Assembly (NCBI GenBank): GCA_037893245.1
Contig: JBAIAA010000606.1
Location: forward strand, 1,240,001 to 1,304,000
DNA: 64,000 nt
Direction of reading: 5' to 3'
DNA from: Crossaster papposus
Taxonomy: Eukaryota; Echinodermata; Asteroidea; Velatida; Solasteridae
The notes below the pieces were generated by a model, which worked only from the letters and a program-made list of their open reading frames with translations, made no database searches and was not told where the DNA came from. Each line of letters begins with the position of its first letter. The stretch's first letter is position 1. The position numbers were made by a program, and so were the translations under genes. Below, one piece after another: positions 49,901 through 62,240 of the stretch.

Positions 49901-52487
49901 TAACACACGCGTTTCAAATTCGCCATAGGTTTGTGCACACAATCCCCGCCCACAAATAAGGGCATGAAGGAAAGCATGCCCCGGGAAGGGGCTGGGTGTT
50001 AGGAGATAGAGGGGGGCCTCCAGGAATGGCAAAATTAGCAATTTGACCAGGGGCATGCTTTGTTAGTATTTTATTTCGATTTTCTGAAAACTTTAACGTT
50101 AACACACGCGTTTCAAATTCGCCATAGGTTTGTGCACACAATCCACGCCCACAAATAAGGGCATGAAGGAAAGCATGCCCCGGGAAGGGGCTGGGTGTTA
50201 GGAGATAGAGGGGGTCTCCAGGAATGGCAAAATTAGCAATTTGACCCGGGGCATGCTTTGTTAGTATTTTATTTCGATTTTCTGAAAATTTTAACGTTAA
50301 CACACGCGTTTCAAATTCGCCATAGGTTTGTGCACACAATCCCCGCCCACAAATAAGGGCATGAAGGAAAGCATGCCCCGGGAAGGGGCTGGGTGTTAAG
50401 AGATAGAGGGGGGCCTCCAGGAATAGCAAAATTAGCAATTTGACCCGGGGCATGCTTTGTTAGTATTTTATTTCGATTTTCTGAAAATGTTTACGTTAAC
50501 ACACGCGTTTCAAATTCGCCACAGGTTTGTGCACACAATCCCCGCCCACAAATAAGGGCATGAAGGAAAGCATGCCCCAGGAAGGGGCTGGGTGTTAGGA
50601 GACAGAGGGGGGCCTCCAGGAATGGCAAAATTAGCAATTTGACCCGGGGCATTCTTTGTTAATATTTTATTTCGATTTTCAGAAAATTGTTACGTTAACA
50701 CACGCGTTTCAAATTCGCCATGGGTTTGTGCACACAATCCCCGCCCACAAATAAGGGCATGAAGGAAAGCATGCCCCGGTAAGGGGCTGGGTGTTAAGAG
50801 ATAGAGGGGGGCCTCCAGGAATGGCAAAATTAGCAATTTGACCCGGGGCATGCTTTGTTAGTATTTTATTTCGATTTTCAGAAAATTGTTACGTTAACAC
50901 ACGCGTTTCAAATTCGCCATAGGTTTGTGCACACAATCCCCGCCCACAAATAAGGGCATGAAGGAAAGCATGCCCCGGGAAGGGGCTGGGTGTTAGGAGA
51001 TAGAGGGGGGCCTCCAGGAATGGCAAAATTAGCAATTTGACCAGGGGCATGCTTTGTTAGTATTTTATTTCGATTTTCTGAAAACTTTAACGTTAACACA
51101 CGCGTTTCAAATTCGCCATAGGTTTGTGCACACAATCCACGCCCACAAATAAGGGCATGAAGGAAAGCATGCCCCGGGAAGGGGCTGGGTGTTAGGAGAT
51201 AGAGGGGGTCTCCAGGAATGGCAAAATTAGCAATTTGACCCGGGGCATGCTTTGTTAGTATTTTATTTCGATTTTCTGAAAATTTTAACGTTAACACACG
51301 CGTTTCAAATTCGCCATAGGTTTGTGCACACAATCCCCGCCCACAAATAAGGGCATGAAGGAAAGCATGCCCCGGGAAGGGGCTGGGTGTTAAGAGATAG
51401 AGGGGGGCCTCCAGGAATAGCAAAATTAGCAATTTGACCCGGGGCATGCTTTGTTAGTATTTTATTTCGATTTTCTGAAAATGTTTACGTTAACACACGC
51501 GTTTCAAATTCGCCACAGGTTTGTGCACACAATCCCCGCCCACAAATAAGGGCATGAAGGAAAGCATGCCCCAGGAAGGGGCTGGGTGTTAGGAGACAGA
51601 GGGGGGCCTCCAGGAATGGCAAAATTAGCAATTTGACCAGGGGCATGCTTTGTTAGTATTTTATTTCGATTTTCTGAAAACTTTAACGTTAACACACGCG
51701 TTTCAAATTCGCCATAGGTTTGTGCACACAATCCACGCCCACAAATAAGGGCATGAAGGAAAGCATGCCCCGGGAAGGGGCTGGGTGTTAGGAGATAGAG
51801 GGGGTCTCCAGGAATGGCAAAATTAGCAATTTGACCCGGGGCATGCTTTGTTAGTATTTTATTTCGATTTTCTGAAAATTTTAACGTTAACACACGCGTT
51901 TCAAATTCGCCATAGGTTTGTGCACACAATCCCCGCCCACAAATAAGGGCATGAAGGAAAGCATGCCCCGGGAAGGGGCTGGGTGTTAAGAGATAGAGGG
52001 GGGCCTCCAGGAATAGCAAAATTAGCAATTTGACCCGGGGCATGCTTTGTTAGTATTTTATTTCGATTTTCTGAAAATGTTTACGTTAACACACGCGTTT
52101 CAAATTCGCCACAGGTTTGTGCACACAATCCCCGCCCACAAATAAGGGCATGAAGGAAAGCATGCCCCAGGAAGGGGCTGGGTGTTAGGAGACAGAGGGG
52201 GGCCTCCAGGAATGGCAAAATTAGCAATTTGACCCGGGGCATTCTTTGTTAATATTTTATTTCGATTTTCAGAAAATTGTTACGTTAACACACGCGTTTC
52301 AAATTCGCCATGGGTTTGTGCACACAATCCCCGCCCACAAATAAGGGCATGAAGGAAAGCATGCCCCGGTAAGGGGCTGGGTGTTAAGAGATAGAGGGGG
52401 GCCTCCAGGAATGGCAAAATTAGCAATTTGACCCGGGGCATGCTTTGTTAGTATTTTATTTCGATTTTCTGAAAACTTTAACGTTAA
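46724..52487. repeat. Homogenised higher-order repeat: 8, 8, 5 and 8 units
   Basis: Rounds run 46,724-48,313 (8 units, 1,590 bp), 48,314-49,903 (8 units), 49,904-50,897 (5 units, 994 bp) and 50,898-52,487 (8 units). The 5-unit round is m1-m2-m3-m4-m5, where m5 has ccatggg, ccccggtaagg and gttaagag and ends cagaaaattgttacg. The 8-unit rounds read m1-m2-m3-h-m2-m3-m4-m5, where h is a hybrid with the left half of m4 (ccacagg, ccccagg, gacagagg) and the right half of m1 (gaccagggg, tgaaaacttt). I noticed no difference between the first two rounds. The last unit of round four has the m5 left half but ends tgaaaacttt, joining into segment R. This is the most uniform, and so probably youngest, part of the right territory. 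Confidence 0.88.
47423..47465. repeat. Exchange interval inside the hybrid monomer h
   Basis: Upstream of this interval the unit matches m4 (gacagagg, c at 47,423). From a at 47,465 (gaccagggg) onward it matches m1. The ~40 bases between are identical in m4 and m1, so the exchange point lies somewhere within them, at about unit positions 104-146. The same hybrid occurs with its interval at about 49,013-49,055 and 51,596-51,639. Confidence 0.8.
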
Positions 52488-53480
52488 CACACGCGTTTCA
52501 AATTCGCCATAGGTTTGTGCACACAATCCACGCCCACAAATAAGGGCATGAAGGAAAGCATGCCCCGGGAAGGGGCTGGGTGTTAGGAGATAGAGGGGGG
52601 CCTCCAGGAATGGCAAAATTAGCAATTTGACCCGGGGCATGCTTTGTTAGTATTTTATTTCGATTTTCTGAAAATTGTAACGTTAACACACGCGTTTCAA
52701 ATTCGCCATAGGTTTGTGCACACAATCCCCGCCCACAAATAAGGGCATGAAGGAAAGCATGCCCCGGGAAGGGCCTGGGTGTTAAGAGATAGAGGGGGGC
52801 CTCCAGGAATAGAAAAATTAGCAATTTGACCCGGGGCATGCTTTGTTAGTATTTTATTTCGATTTTCTGAAACTGTTAACGTTAACACACGCGTTTCAAG
52901 TTCGCCATAGGTTTGTGCACACAATCCCCGCCCACAAATAAGGGCATGAAGCAAAGCATGCCCCGGGAAGGGGCTGGGTGTTAGGAGATAGAGGGGGGCC
53001 TCCAGGAATGGCAAAATTAGCAATTTGACCCGGGGCATGCTTTGTTAGTATTTTATTTCGATTTTCTGAAAATTTTAACGTTAACACACGCGTTTCAAAT
53101 TCGCCATAGGTTTGTGCACACAATCCCCGCCCACAAATAAGGGCATGAAGGAAAGCATGCCCCGGGAAGGGCCTGGGTGTTAAGAGATAGAGGGGGGCCT
53201 CCAGGAATAGAAAAATTAGCAATTTGACCCGGGGCATGCTTTGTTAGTATTTTATTTCGATTTTCAGAAAATTGTTACGTTAACACACGCGTTTCAAATT
53301 CGCCATAGGTTTGTGCACACAATCCCCGCCCACAAATAAGGGCATGAAGGAAAGCATGCCCCGGGAAGGGGCTGGGTGTTAGGAGATAGAGGGGGGCCTC
53401 CAGGAATGGCAAAATTAGCAATTTGACCAGGGGCATGCTTTGTTAGTATTTTATTTCGATTTTCTGAACATTTTAACGTT
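52289..53480. repeat. Recurrent 6-unit segment R, fourth occurrence
   Basis: Segment R markers appear in order after the higher-order repeat. Its first unit keeps the m5 marker ccatggg (~52,308), which the other R occurrences lack. Private changes are tgaaaattgtaacg (~52,669), gaagcaaagc (~52,948) and a shift to a tgaacatttt end (~53,463) after gaccagggg. The ccatggg marker shows that this occurrence joins the higher-order repeat within one monomer. Confidence 0.75.
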
Positions 53481-54249
53481 AACACACGCGTTTCAAATTC
53501 GCCATAGGTTTGTGCACACAATCCCCGCCCACAAATAAGGGCATGAACGAAAGCATGCCCCGGGAAGGGGCTGGGTGTTAGGAGATAGAGGGGGGCCTCC
53601 AGGAATGGCAAAATTAGCAATTTGACCCGGGGCATGCTTTGTTAGTATTTTATTTCGATTTTCTGAAAATTTTAACGTTAACACACGCGTTTCAAATTCG
53701 CCATAGGTTTGTGCACACAATCCGCGCCCACAAATAAGGGCATGAAGGAAAGCATGCCCCGGGAAGGGGCTGGGTGTTAGGAGATAGAGGGGGGCCTCCA
53801 GGAATGGCAAAATTAGCCATTTGACCCGGGGCATGCTTTGTTAGTATTTTATTTCGATTTTCTGAAAATGTTAACGTTAACACACGCGTTTCAAATTCGC
53901 CATAGGTTTGTGCACACAATCCCCGCCCACAAATAAGGGCATGAAGGAAAGCATGCCCCGGGAAGGGGCTGGGTGTTAGGACATAGAGGGGGGCCTCCAG
54001 GAATGGCAATATTAGCAATTTGACCCGGGGCATGCTTTGTTAGTATTTTATTTCGATTTTCTGAAACTTTTAACGTTAACACACGCGTTTCAAATTCGCC
54101 ATAGGTTTGTGCACACAATCCCCGCCCACAAATAAGGGCATGAAGGAAAGCATGCCCCGGGAAGGGGCTGGGTGTTAGGAGATAGAGGGGGGCCTCCAGG
54201 AATGGCAAAATTAGCAATTTGACCCGGGGCATGCTTTGTTAGTATTTTA

Positions 54250-57030
54250 TTTCGATTTTCTGAAAATTTTAACGTTAACACACGCGTTTCAAATTCGCCA
54301 TAGGTTTGTGCATACAATCCCCGCCCACAAATAAGGGCATGAAGTAAAGCATGCCTCGGGAAGGGGCTGGGTGTTAGGAGATAGAGGGGGCCTCCAGGAA
54401 TGGCAAAATTAGCAATTTGACCCGGGGCATGCTTTGTTAGTATTTTATTTCGATTTTCTGAACATTTTAACGTTAACACACGCGTTTCAAATTCGCCATA
54501 GGTTTGTGCATACAATCCCCGCCCACAAATAAGGGCATGAAGGAAAGCATGCCTCGGGAAGGGGCTGGGTGTTAGGAGATAGAGGGGGCCTCCAGGAATG
54601 GCAAAATTAGCAATTTGACCCGGGGCATGCTTTGTTAGTATTTTATTTCGATTTTCTGAACATTTTAACGTTAACACACGCGTTTCAAATTCGCCATAGG
54701 TTTGTGCACACAATCCCCGCCCACAAATAAGGGCATGAAGGAAAGCATGCCCCGGTAAGGGGCTGGGTGTTAAGAGATAGAGGGGGGCCTCCAGGAATGG
54801 CAAAATTAGCAATTTGACCCGGGGCATGCTTTGTTAGTATTTTATTTCGATTTTCTGAAAACTTTAACGTTAACACACGCGTTTCAAATTCGCCATAGGT
54901 TTGTGCACACAATCCACGCCCACAAATAAGGGCATGAAGGAAAGCATGCCCCGGGAAGGGGCTGGGTGTTAGGAGATAGAGGGGGGCCTCCAGGAATGGC
55001 AAAATTAGCAATTTGACCCGGGGCATGCTTTGTTAGTATTTTATTTCGATTTTCTGAAAATTGTAACGTTAACACACGCGTTTCAAATTCGCCATAGGTT
55101 TGTGCACACAATCCCCGCCCACAAATAAGGGCATGAAGGAAAGCATGCCCCGGGAAGGGCCTGGGTGTTAAGAGATAGAGGGGGGCCTCCAGGAATAGAA
55201 AAATTAGCAATTTGACCCGGGGTTTGCTTTGTTAGTATTTTATTTCGATTTTCTGAAACTGTTAACGTTAACACACGCGTTTCAAGTTCGCCATAGGTTT
55301 GTGCACACAATCCCCGCCCACAAATAAGGGCATGAAAGAAAGCATGCCCCGGGAAGGGGCTGGGTGTTAGGAGATAGAGGGGGGCCTCCAGGAATGGCAA
55401 AATTAGCAATTTGACCCGGGGCATGCTTTGTTAGTATTTTATTTCGATTTTCTGAAAATTTTAACGTTAACACACGCGTTTCAAATTCGCCATAGGTTTG
55501 TGCACACAATCCCCGCCCACAAATAAGGGCATGAAGGAAAGCATGCCCCGGGAAGGGCCTGGGTGTTAAGAGATAGAGGGGGGCCTCCAGGAATAGAAAA
55601 ATTAGCAATTTGACCCGGGGCATGCTTTGTTAGTATTTTATTTCGATTTTCTGAAAATTTTAACGTTAACACACGCGTTTCAAATTCGCCATAGGTTTGT
55701 GCATACAATCCCCGCCCACAAATAAGGGCATGAAGTAAAGCATGCCTCGGGAAGGGGCTGGGTGTTAGGAGATAGAGGGGGCCTCCAGGAATGGCAAAAT
55801 TAGCAATTTGACCCGGGGCATGCTTTGTTAGTATTTTATTTCGATTTTCTGAACATTTTAACGTTAACACACGCGTTTCAAATTCGCCATAGGTTTGTGC
55901 ATACAATCCCCGCCCACAAATAAGGGCATGAAGGAAAGCATGCCTCGGGAAGGGGCTGGGTGTTAGGAGATAGAGGGGGCCTCCAGGAATGGCAAAATTA
56001 GCAATTTGACCCGGGGCATGCTTTGTTAGTATTTTATTTCGATTTTCTGAACATTTTAACGTTAACACACGCGTTTCAAATTCGCCATAGGTTTGTGCAC
56101 ACAATCCCCGCCCACAAATAAGGGCATGAAGGAAAGCATGCCCCGGTAAGGGGCTGGGTGTTAAGAGATAGAGGGGGGCCTCCAGGAATGGCAAAATTAG
56201 CAATTTGACCCGGGGCATGCTTTGTTAGTATTTTATTTCGATTTTCTGAAAACTTTAACGTTAACACACGCGTTTCAAATTCGCCATAGGTTTGTGCACA
56301 CAATCCACGCCCACAAATAAGGGCATGAAGGAAAGCATGCCCCGGGAAGGGGCTGGGTGTTAGGAGATAGAGGGGGGCCTCCAGGAATGGCAAAATTAGC
56401 AATTTGACCCGGGGCATGCTTTGTTAGTATTTTATTTCGATTTTCTGAAAATTGTAACGTTAACACACGCGTTTCAAATTCGCCATAGGTTTGTGCACAC
56501 AATCCCCGCCCACAAATAAGGGCATAAGGAAAGCATGCCCCGGGAAGGGCCTGGGTGTTAAGAGATAGAGGGGGGCCTCCAGGAATAGAAAAATTAGCAA
56601 TTTGACCCGGGGCATGCTTTGTTAGTATTTTATTTCGATTTTCTGAAACTGTTAACGTTAACACACGCGTTTCAAGTTCGCCATAGGTTTGTGCACACAA
56701 TCCCCGCCCACAAATAAGGGCATGAAGGAAAGCATGCCCCGGGAAGGGGCTGGGTGTTAGGAGATAGAGGGGGGCCTCCAGGAATGGCAAAATTAGCAAT
56801 TTGACCCGGGGCATGCTTTGTTAGTATTTTATTTCGATTTTCTGAAAATTTTAACGTTAACACACGCGTTTCAAATTCGCCATAGGTTTGTGCACACAAT
56901 CCCCGCCCACAAATAAGGGCATGAAGGAAAGCATGCCCCGGGAAGGGCCTGGGTGTTAAGAGATAGAGGGGGGCCTCCAGGAATAGAAAAATTAGCAATT
57001 TGACCCGGGGCATGCTTTGTTAGTATTTTA
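54250..57030. repeat. 7-unit tandem duplication (1,391 and 1,390 bp)
   Basis: About 54,250-55,640 is repeated as 55,641-57,030. Shared markers are gtgcatac with gaagtaaagc (~54,309 and 55,700), two gcatgcctcggg units, the ggtaagg and gttaagag unit (~54,753 and 56,144), tgaaaattgtaacg (~55,058 and 56,449) and tttcaagttcgcc (~55,280 and 56,670). A missing base in gggcataagg (~56,521) makes the second copy one base shorter. The first copy has private ggggtttgcttt (~55,220) and catgaaagaaagc (~55,332). Confidence 0.84.
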
Positions 57031-57159
57031 TTTCGATTTTCAGAAAATTGTTACGTTAACACACGCGTTTCAAATTCGCCATAGGTTTGTGCACACAATC
57101 CCCGCCCACAAATAAGGGCATGAAGGAAAGCATGCCCCGGGAAGGGGCTGGGTGTTAGG

Positions 57160-59900
57160 AGATAGAGGGGGGCCTCCAGGAATGGCAAAATTAGCAATTT
57201 GACCCGGGGCATGCTTTGTTAGTATTTTATTTCGATTTTCTGAACATTTTAACGTTAACACACGCGTTTCAAATTCGCCATAGGTTTGTGCATACCATCC
57301 CCGCCCACAAATAAGGGCATGAAGGAAAGCATGCCTCGGGAAGGGGCTGGGTGTTAGGAGATAGAGGGGGCCTCCAGGAATGGCAAAATTAGCAATTTGA
57401 CCCGGGGCATGCTTTGTTAGTATTTTATTTCGATTTTCTGAACATTTTAACGTTAACACACGCGTTTCAAATTCGCCATAGGTTTGTGCACACAATCCCC
57501 GCCCACAAATAAGGGCATGAAGGAAAGCATGCCCCGGGAAGGGGCTGGGTGTTAGGAGATAGAGGGGGGCCTCCAGGAATGGCAAAATTAGCAATTTGAC
57601 CCGGGGCATGCTTTGTTAGTATTTTATTTCGATTTTCTGAAAATTTTAACGTTAACACACGCGTTTCAAATTCGCCATAGGTTTGTGCACACAATCCGCG
57701 CCCACAAATAAGGGCATGAAGGAAAGCATGCCCCGGGAAGGGGCTGGTTGTTAGGAGATAGAGGGGGGCCTCCAGGAATGGCAAAATTAGCCATTTGACC
57801 TGGGGCATGCTTTGTTAGTATTTTATTTCGATTTTCTGAAAATGTTAACGTTAACACACGCGTTTCAAATTCGCCATAGGTTTGTGCACACAATCCCCGC
57901 CCACAAATAAGGGCATGAAGGAAAGCATGCCCCGGGAAGGGGATGGGTGTTAGGACATAGAGGGGGGCCTCCAGGAATGGCAATATTAGCAATTTGACCC
58001 GGGGCATGCTTTGTTAGTATTTTATTTCGATTTTCTGAAACTTTTAACGTTAACACACGCGTTTCAAATTCGCCATAGGTTTGTGCACACAATCCCCGCC
58101 CACAAATAAGGGCATGAAGGAAAGCATGCCCCGGGAAGGGGCTGGGTGTTAGGAGATAGAGGGGGCCTCCAGGAATGGCAAAATTAGCAATTTGACCCGG
58201 GGCAAGCTTTGTTAGTATTTTATTTCGATTTTCTGAATATTTTAACGTTAACACACGCGTTTCAAATTCGCCATAGGTTTGTGCATACAATCCCCGCCCA
58301 CAAATAATTGCATGAAGGAAAGCATGCCCCGGTAAGGGGCTGGGTGTTAGGAGATAGAGGGGGGCCTCCAGGAATGGCAAAATTAGCAATTTGACCCGGG
58401 GCATGCTTTGTTAGTATTTTATTTCGATTTTCTGAAAATGTAACGTTAACACACGCGTTTCAAATTCGCCACAGGTTTGTGCACACAATCCCCGCCCACA
58501 CATAAGGGCATGAAGGAAAGCATGCCCCGGGAAGGGGTTGGGTGTTAGGAGACAGAGGGGGGCCTCCAGGAATGGCAAAATTAGCAATTTGACCCGGGGC
58601 ATGCTTTGTTAGTATTTTATTTCGATTTTCTGAACATTTTAACGTTAACACACGCGTTTCAAATTCGCCATAGGTTTGTGCATACAATCCCCGCCCACAA
58701 ATAAGGGCATGAAGGAAAGCATGCCTCGGGAAGGGGCTGGGTGTTAGGAGATAGAGGGGGCCTCCAGGAATGGCAAAATTAGCAATTTGACCCGGGGCAT
58801 GCTTTGTTAGTATTTTATTTCGATTTTCTGAACATTTTAACGTTAACACACGCGTTTCAAATTCGCCATAGGTTTGTGCACACAATCCCCGCCCACAAAT
58901 AAGGGCATGAAGGAAAGCATGCCCCGGGAAGGGGCTGGGTGTTAGGAGATAGGGGGGGGCCTCCAGGAATGGCAAAATTAGCAATTTGACCCGGGGCATG
59001 CTTTGTTAGTATTTTATTTCGATTTTCTGAAAATTTTAACGTTAACACACGCGTTTCAAATTCGCCATAGGTTTGTGCACACAATCCGCGCCCACAAATA
59101 AGGGCATGAAGGAAAGCATGCCCCGGGAAGGGGCTGGGTGTTAGAAGATAGAGGGGGGCCTCCAGGAATGGCAAAATTAGCCATTTGACCTGGGGCATGC
59201 TTTGTTAGTATTTTATTTCGATTTTCTGAAAATGTTAACGTTAACACACGCGTTTCAAATTCACCATAGGTTTGTGCACACAATCCCCGCCCACAAATAA
59301 GGGCATGAAGGAAAGCATGCCCCGGGAAGGGGATGGGTGTTAGGACATAGAGGGGGGCCTCCAGGAATGGCAATATTAGCAATTTGACCCGGGGCATGCT
59401 TTGTTAGTATTTTATTTCGATTTTCTGAAACTTGTAACGTTAACACACGCGTTTCAAATTCGCCATAGGTTTGTGCACACAATCCCCGCCCACAAATAAG
59501 GGCATGAAGGAAAGCATGCCCCGGGAAGGGGCTGGGTGTTAGGAGATAGAGGGGGCCTCCAGGAATGGCAAAATTAGCAATTTGACCCGGGGCAAGCTTT
59601 GTTAGTATTTTATTTCGATTTTCTGAATATTTTAACGTTAACACACGCGTTTCAAATTCGCCATAGGTTTGTGCATACAATCCCCGCCCACAAATAATTG
59701 CATGAAGGAAAGCATGCCCCGGTAAGGGGCTGGGTGTTAGGAGATAGAGGGGGGCCTCCAGGAATGGCAAAATTAGCAATTTGACCCGGGGCATGCTTTG
59801 TTAGTATTTTATTTCGATTTTCTGAAAATGTAACGTTAACACACGCGTTTCAAATTCGCCACAGGTTTGTGCACACAATCCCCGCCCACAAATAAGGGCA
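57160..59900. repeat. 7-unit tandem duplication (1,390 bp)
   Basis: About 57,160-58,549 is repeated as 58,550-59,900. Shared markers are gcatgcctcggg (~57,331 and 58,721), ccgcgccc with agccatttgacctgg (~57,696 and 59,086), ggacatagagg with gcaatatt (~57,952 and 59,342), ggcaagcttt (~58,203 and 59,592), tgaatatttt (~58,236 and 59,626), aataattgcatg (~58,305 and 59,695) and tgaaaatgtaacg (~58,435 and 59,826). Private changes are cataccatcc and ggttgttagg in the first copy, and tcaccat and the 8-G run in the second. A partial third round with ggcaagcttt, gccacagg, ggggttggg and another 8-G run follows at ~59,990-60,790. Confidence 0.82.
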
Positions 59901-60789
59901 TGAAGGAAAGCATGCCCCGGGAAGGGGCTGGGTGTTAGGAGATAGAGGGGGCCTCCAGGAATGGCAAAATTAGCAATTTGACCCGGGGCAAGCTTTGTTA
60001 GTATTTTATTTCGATTTTCTGAATATTTTAACGTTAACACACGCGTTTCAAATTCGCCACAGGTTTGTGCACACAATCGCCGCCCACAAATAAGGGCATG
60101 AAGGAAAGCATGCCCCGGGAAGGGGTTGGGTGTTAGGAGACAGAGGGGGGCCTCCAGGAATGGCAAAATTAGCAATTTGACCCGGGGCATGCTTTGTTAG
60201 TATTTTATTTCGATTTTCTGAATATTTTAACGTTAACACACGCGTTTCAAATTCGCCATAGGTTTGTGCATACAATCCCCGCCCACAAATAAGGGCATGA
60301 AGGAAAGCATGCCTCGGGAAGGGCCTGGGTGTTAGGAGATAGAGGGGGGCCTCCAGGAATGGCAAAATTAGCAATTTGACCCGGGGCATGCTTTGTTAGT
60401 ATTTTATTTCGATTTTCTGAACATTTTAACGTTAACACACGCGTTTCAAATTCGCCATAGGTTTGTGCACACAATCCCCGCCCACAAATAAGGGCATGAA
60501 GGAAAGCATGCCCCGGGAAGGGGCTGGGTGTTAGGAGATAGGGGGGGGCCTCCAGGAATGGCAAAATTAGCAATTTGACCCGGGGCATGCTTTGTTAGTA
60601 TTTTATTTCGATTTTCTGAAAATTTTAACGTTAACACACGCGTTACAAATTCGCCATAGGTTTGTGCACACAATCCGCGCCCACAAATAAGGGCATGAAG
60701 GAAAGCATGCCCCGGGAAGGGGCTGGGTGTTAGGAGATAGAGGGGGGCCTCCAGGAATGGCAAAATTAGCCATTTGACCTGGGGCATGC

Positions 60790-62240
60790 TTTGTTAGTAT
60801 TTTATTTCGATTTTCTGAAAATTTAACGTTAACACACGCGTTTCAAATTCACCATAGGTTTGTGCACACAATCCCCGCCCACAAATAAGGGCATGAAGGA
60901 AAGCATGCCCCGGGAAGGGGCTGGGTGTTAGGAGATAGAGGGGGGCCTCCAGGAATGGCAAAATTAGCTATTTGACCCGGGGCATGCTTTGTTAGTATTT
61001 TATTTTGATTTTCTGAAAATTTAACGTTAACACACGCGTTTCAAATTCGCCATAGGTTTGTGCACACAATCCCCGCCCACAAATAAGGGCATGAAGGAAA
61101 GCATGCCCCGGGAAGGGCCTGGGTGTTAAGAGATAGAGGGGGGCCTCCAGGAATAGAAAAATTAGCAATTTGACCCGGGGCATGCTTTGTTAGTATTTTA
61201 TTGCGATTTTCAGAAAATTGTTACGTTAACACACGCGTTTCAAATTCGCCATAGGTTTGTGCATACAATCCCCGCCCACAAATAAGGGCATGGAGGAAAG
61301 CATGCCCCGGGAAGGGGCTGGGTGTTAGGAGATAGAGGGGGGCCTCCAGGAATGGCAAAATTAGCCATTTGACCTGGGGCATGCTTTGTTAGTATTTTAT
61401 TTCGATTTTCTGAAAATGTAACGTTAACACACGCGTTTCAAATTCGCCATAGGTTTGTGCACACAATCCCCGCCCACAAATAAGGGCATGAAGGAAAGCA
61501 TGCCCCGGGAAGGGGGCTGGGTGTTAGGAGATAGAGGGGGGCCTTCAGGAATGGCAAAATTAGCTATTTGACCCGGGGCATGCTTTGTTAGTATTTTATT
61601 TCGATTTTCTGAAAACTTTAACGTTAACACACGCGTTTCAAATTCGCCATAGGTTTGTGCACACAATCCACGCCCACAAATAAGGGCATGAAGGAAAGCA
61701 TGCCCCGGGAAGGGGCTGGGTGTTAGGAGATAGAGGGGGGCCTCTAGGAATGGCAAAATTAGCAATTTGACCCGGGGCATGCTTTGTTAGTATTTTATTT
61801 CGATTTTCTGAACATTTTAACGTTAACACACGCGTTTCAAATTCGCCATAGGTTTGTGCACACAATCCCCGCCCACAAATAAGGGCATGAAGGAAAGCAT
61901 GCCCCGGGAAGGGGCTGGGTGTTAGGAGATAGAGGGGGCCTCCAGGAATGGCAAAATTAGCAATTTGACCCGGGGCATGCTTTGTTAGTATTTTATTTCG
62001 ATTTTCTGAACATTTTAACGTTAACACACGCGTTTCAAATTCGCCATAGGTTTGTGCACACAATCCCCGCCCACAAATAAGGGCATGAAGGAAAGCATGC
62101 CCCGGGAAGGGGCTGGGTGTTAGGAGATAGAGGGGGGGCCTCCAGGAATGGCAAAATTAGCAATTTGACCCGGGGCATGCTTTGTTAGTATTTTATTTCG
62201 ATTTTCTGAAAATTTTAACGTTAACACACGCGTTTCAAAT
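60790..62240. repeat. Heterogeneous units near the right end, including a block shared with 37.8 kb
   Basis: These units are ordinary satellite copies with many private changes. Examples are attttgatttt (~61,000), gggcatggagg (~61,287), ttattgcgatttt (~61,198) and tagctattt (~60,965 and 61,561). Several are 198 bp because of tgaaaatttaacg or tgaaaatgtaacg ends. Bases 61,405-61,955 repeat the marker series of 37,750-38,300, with cctctagg at 61,745. I saw nothing other than satellite DNA here. Confidence 0.75.
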
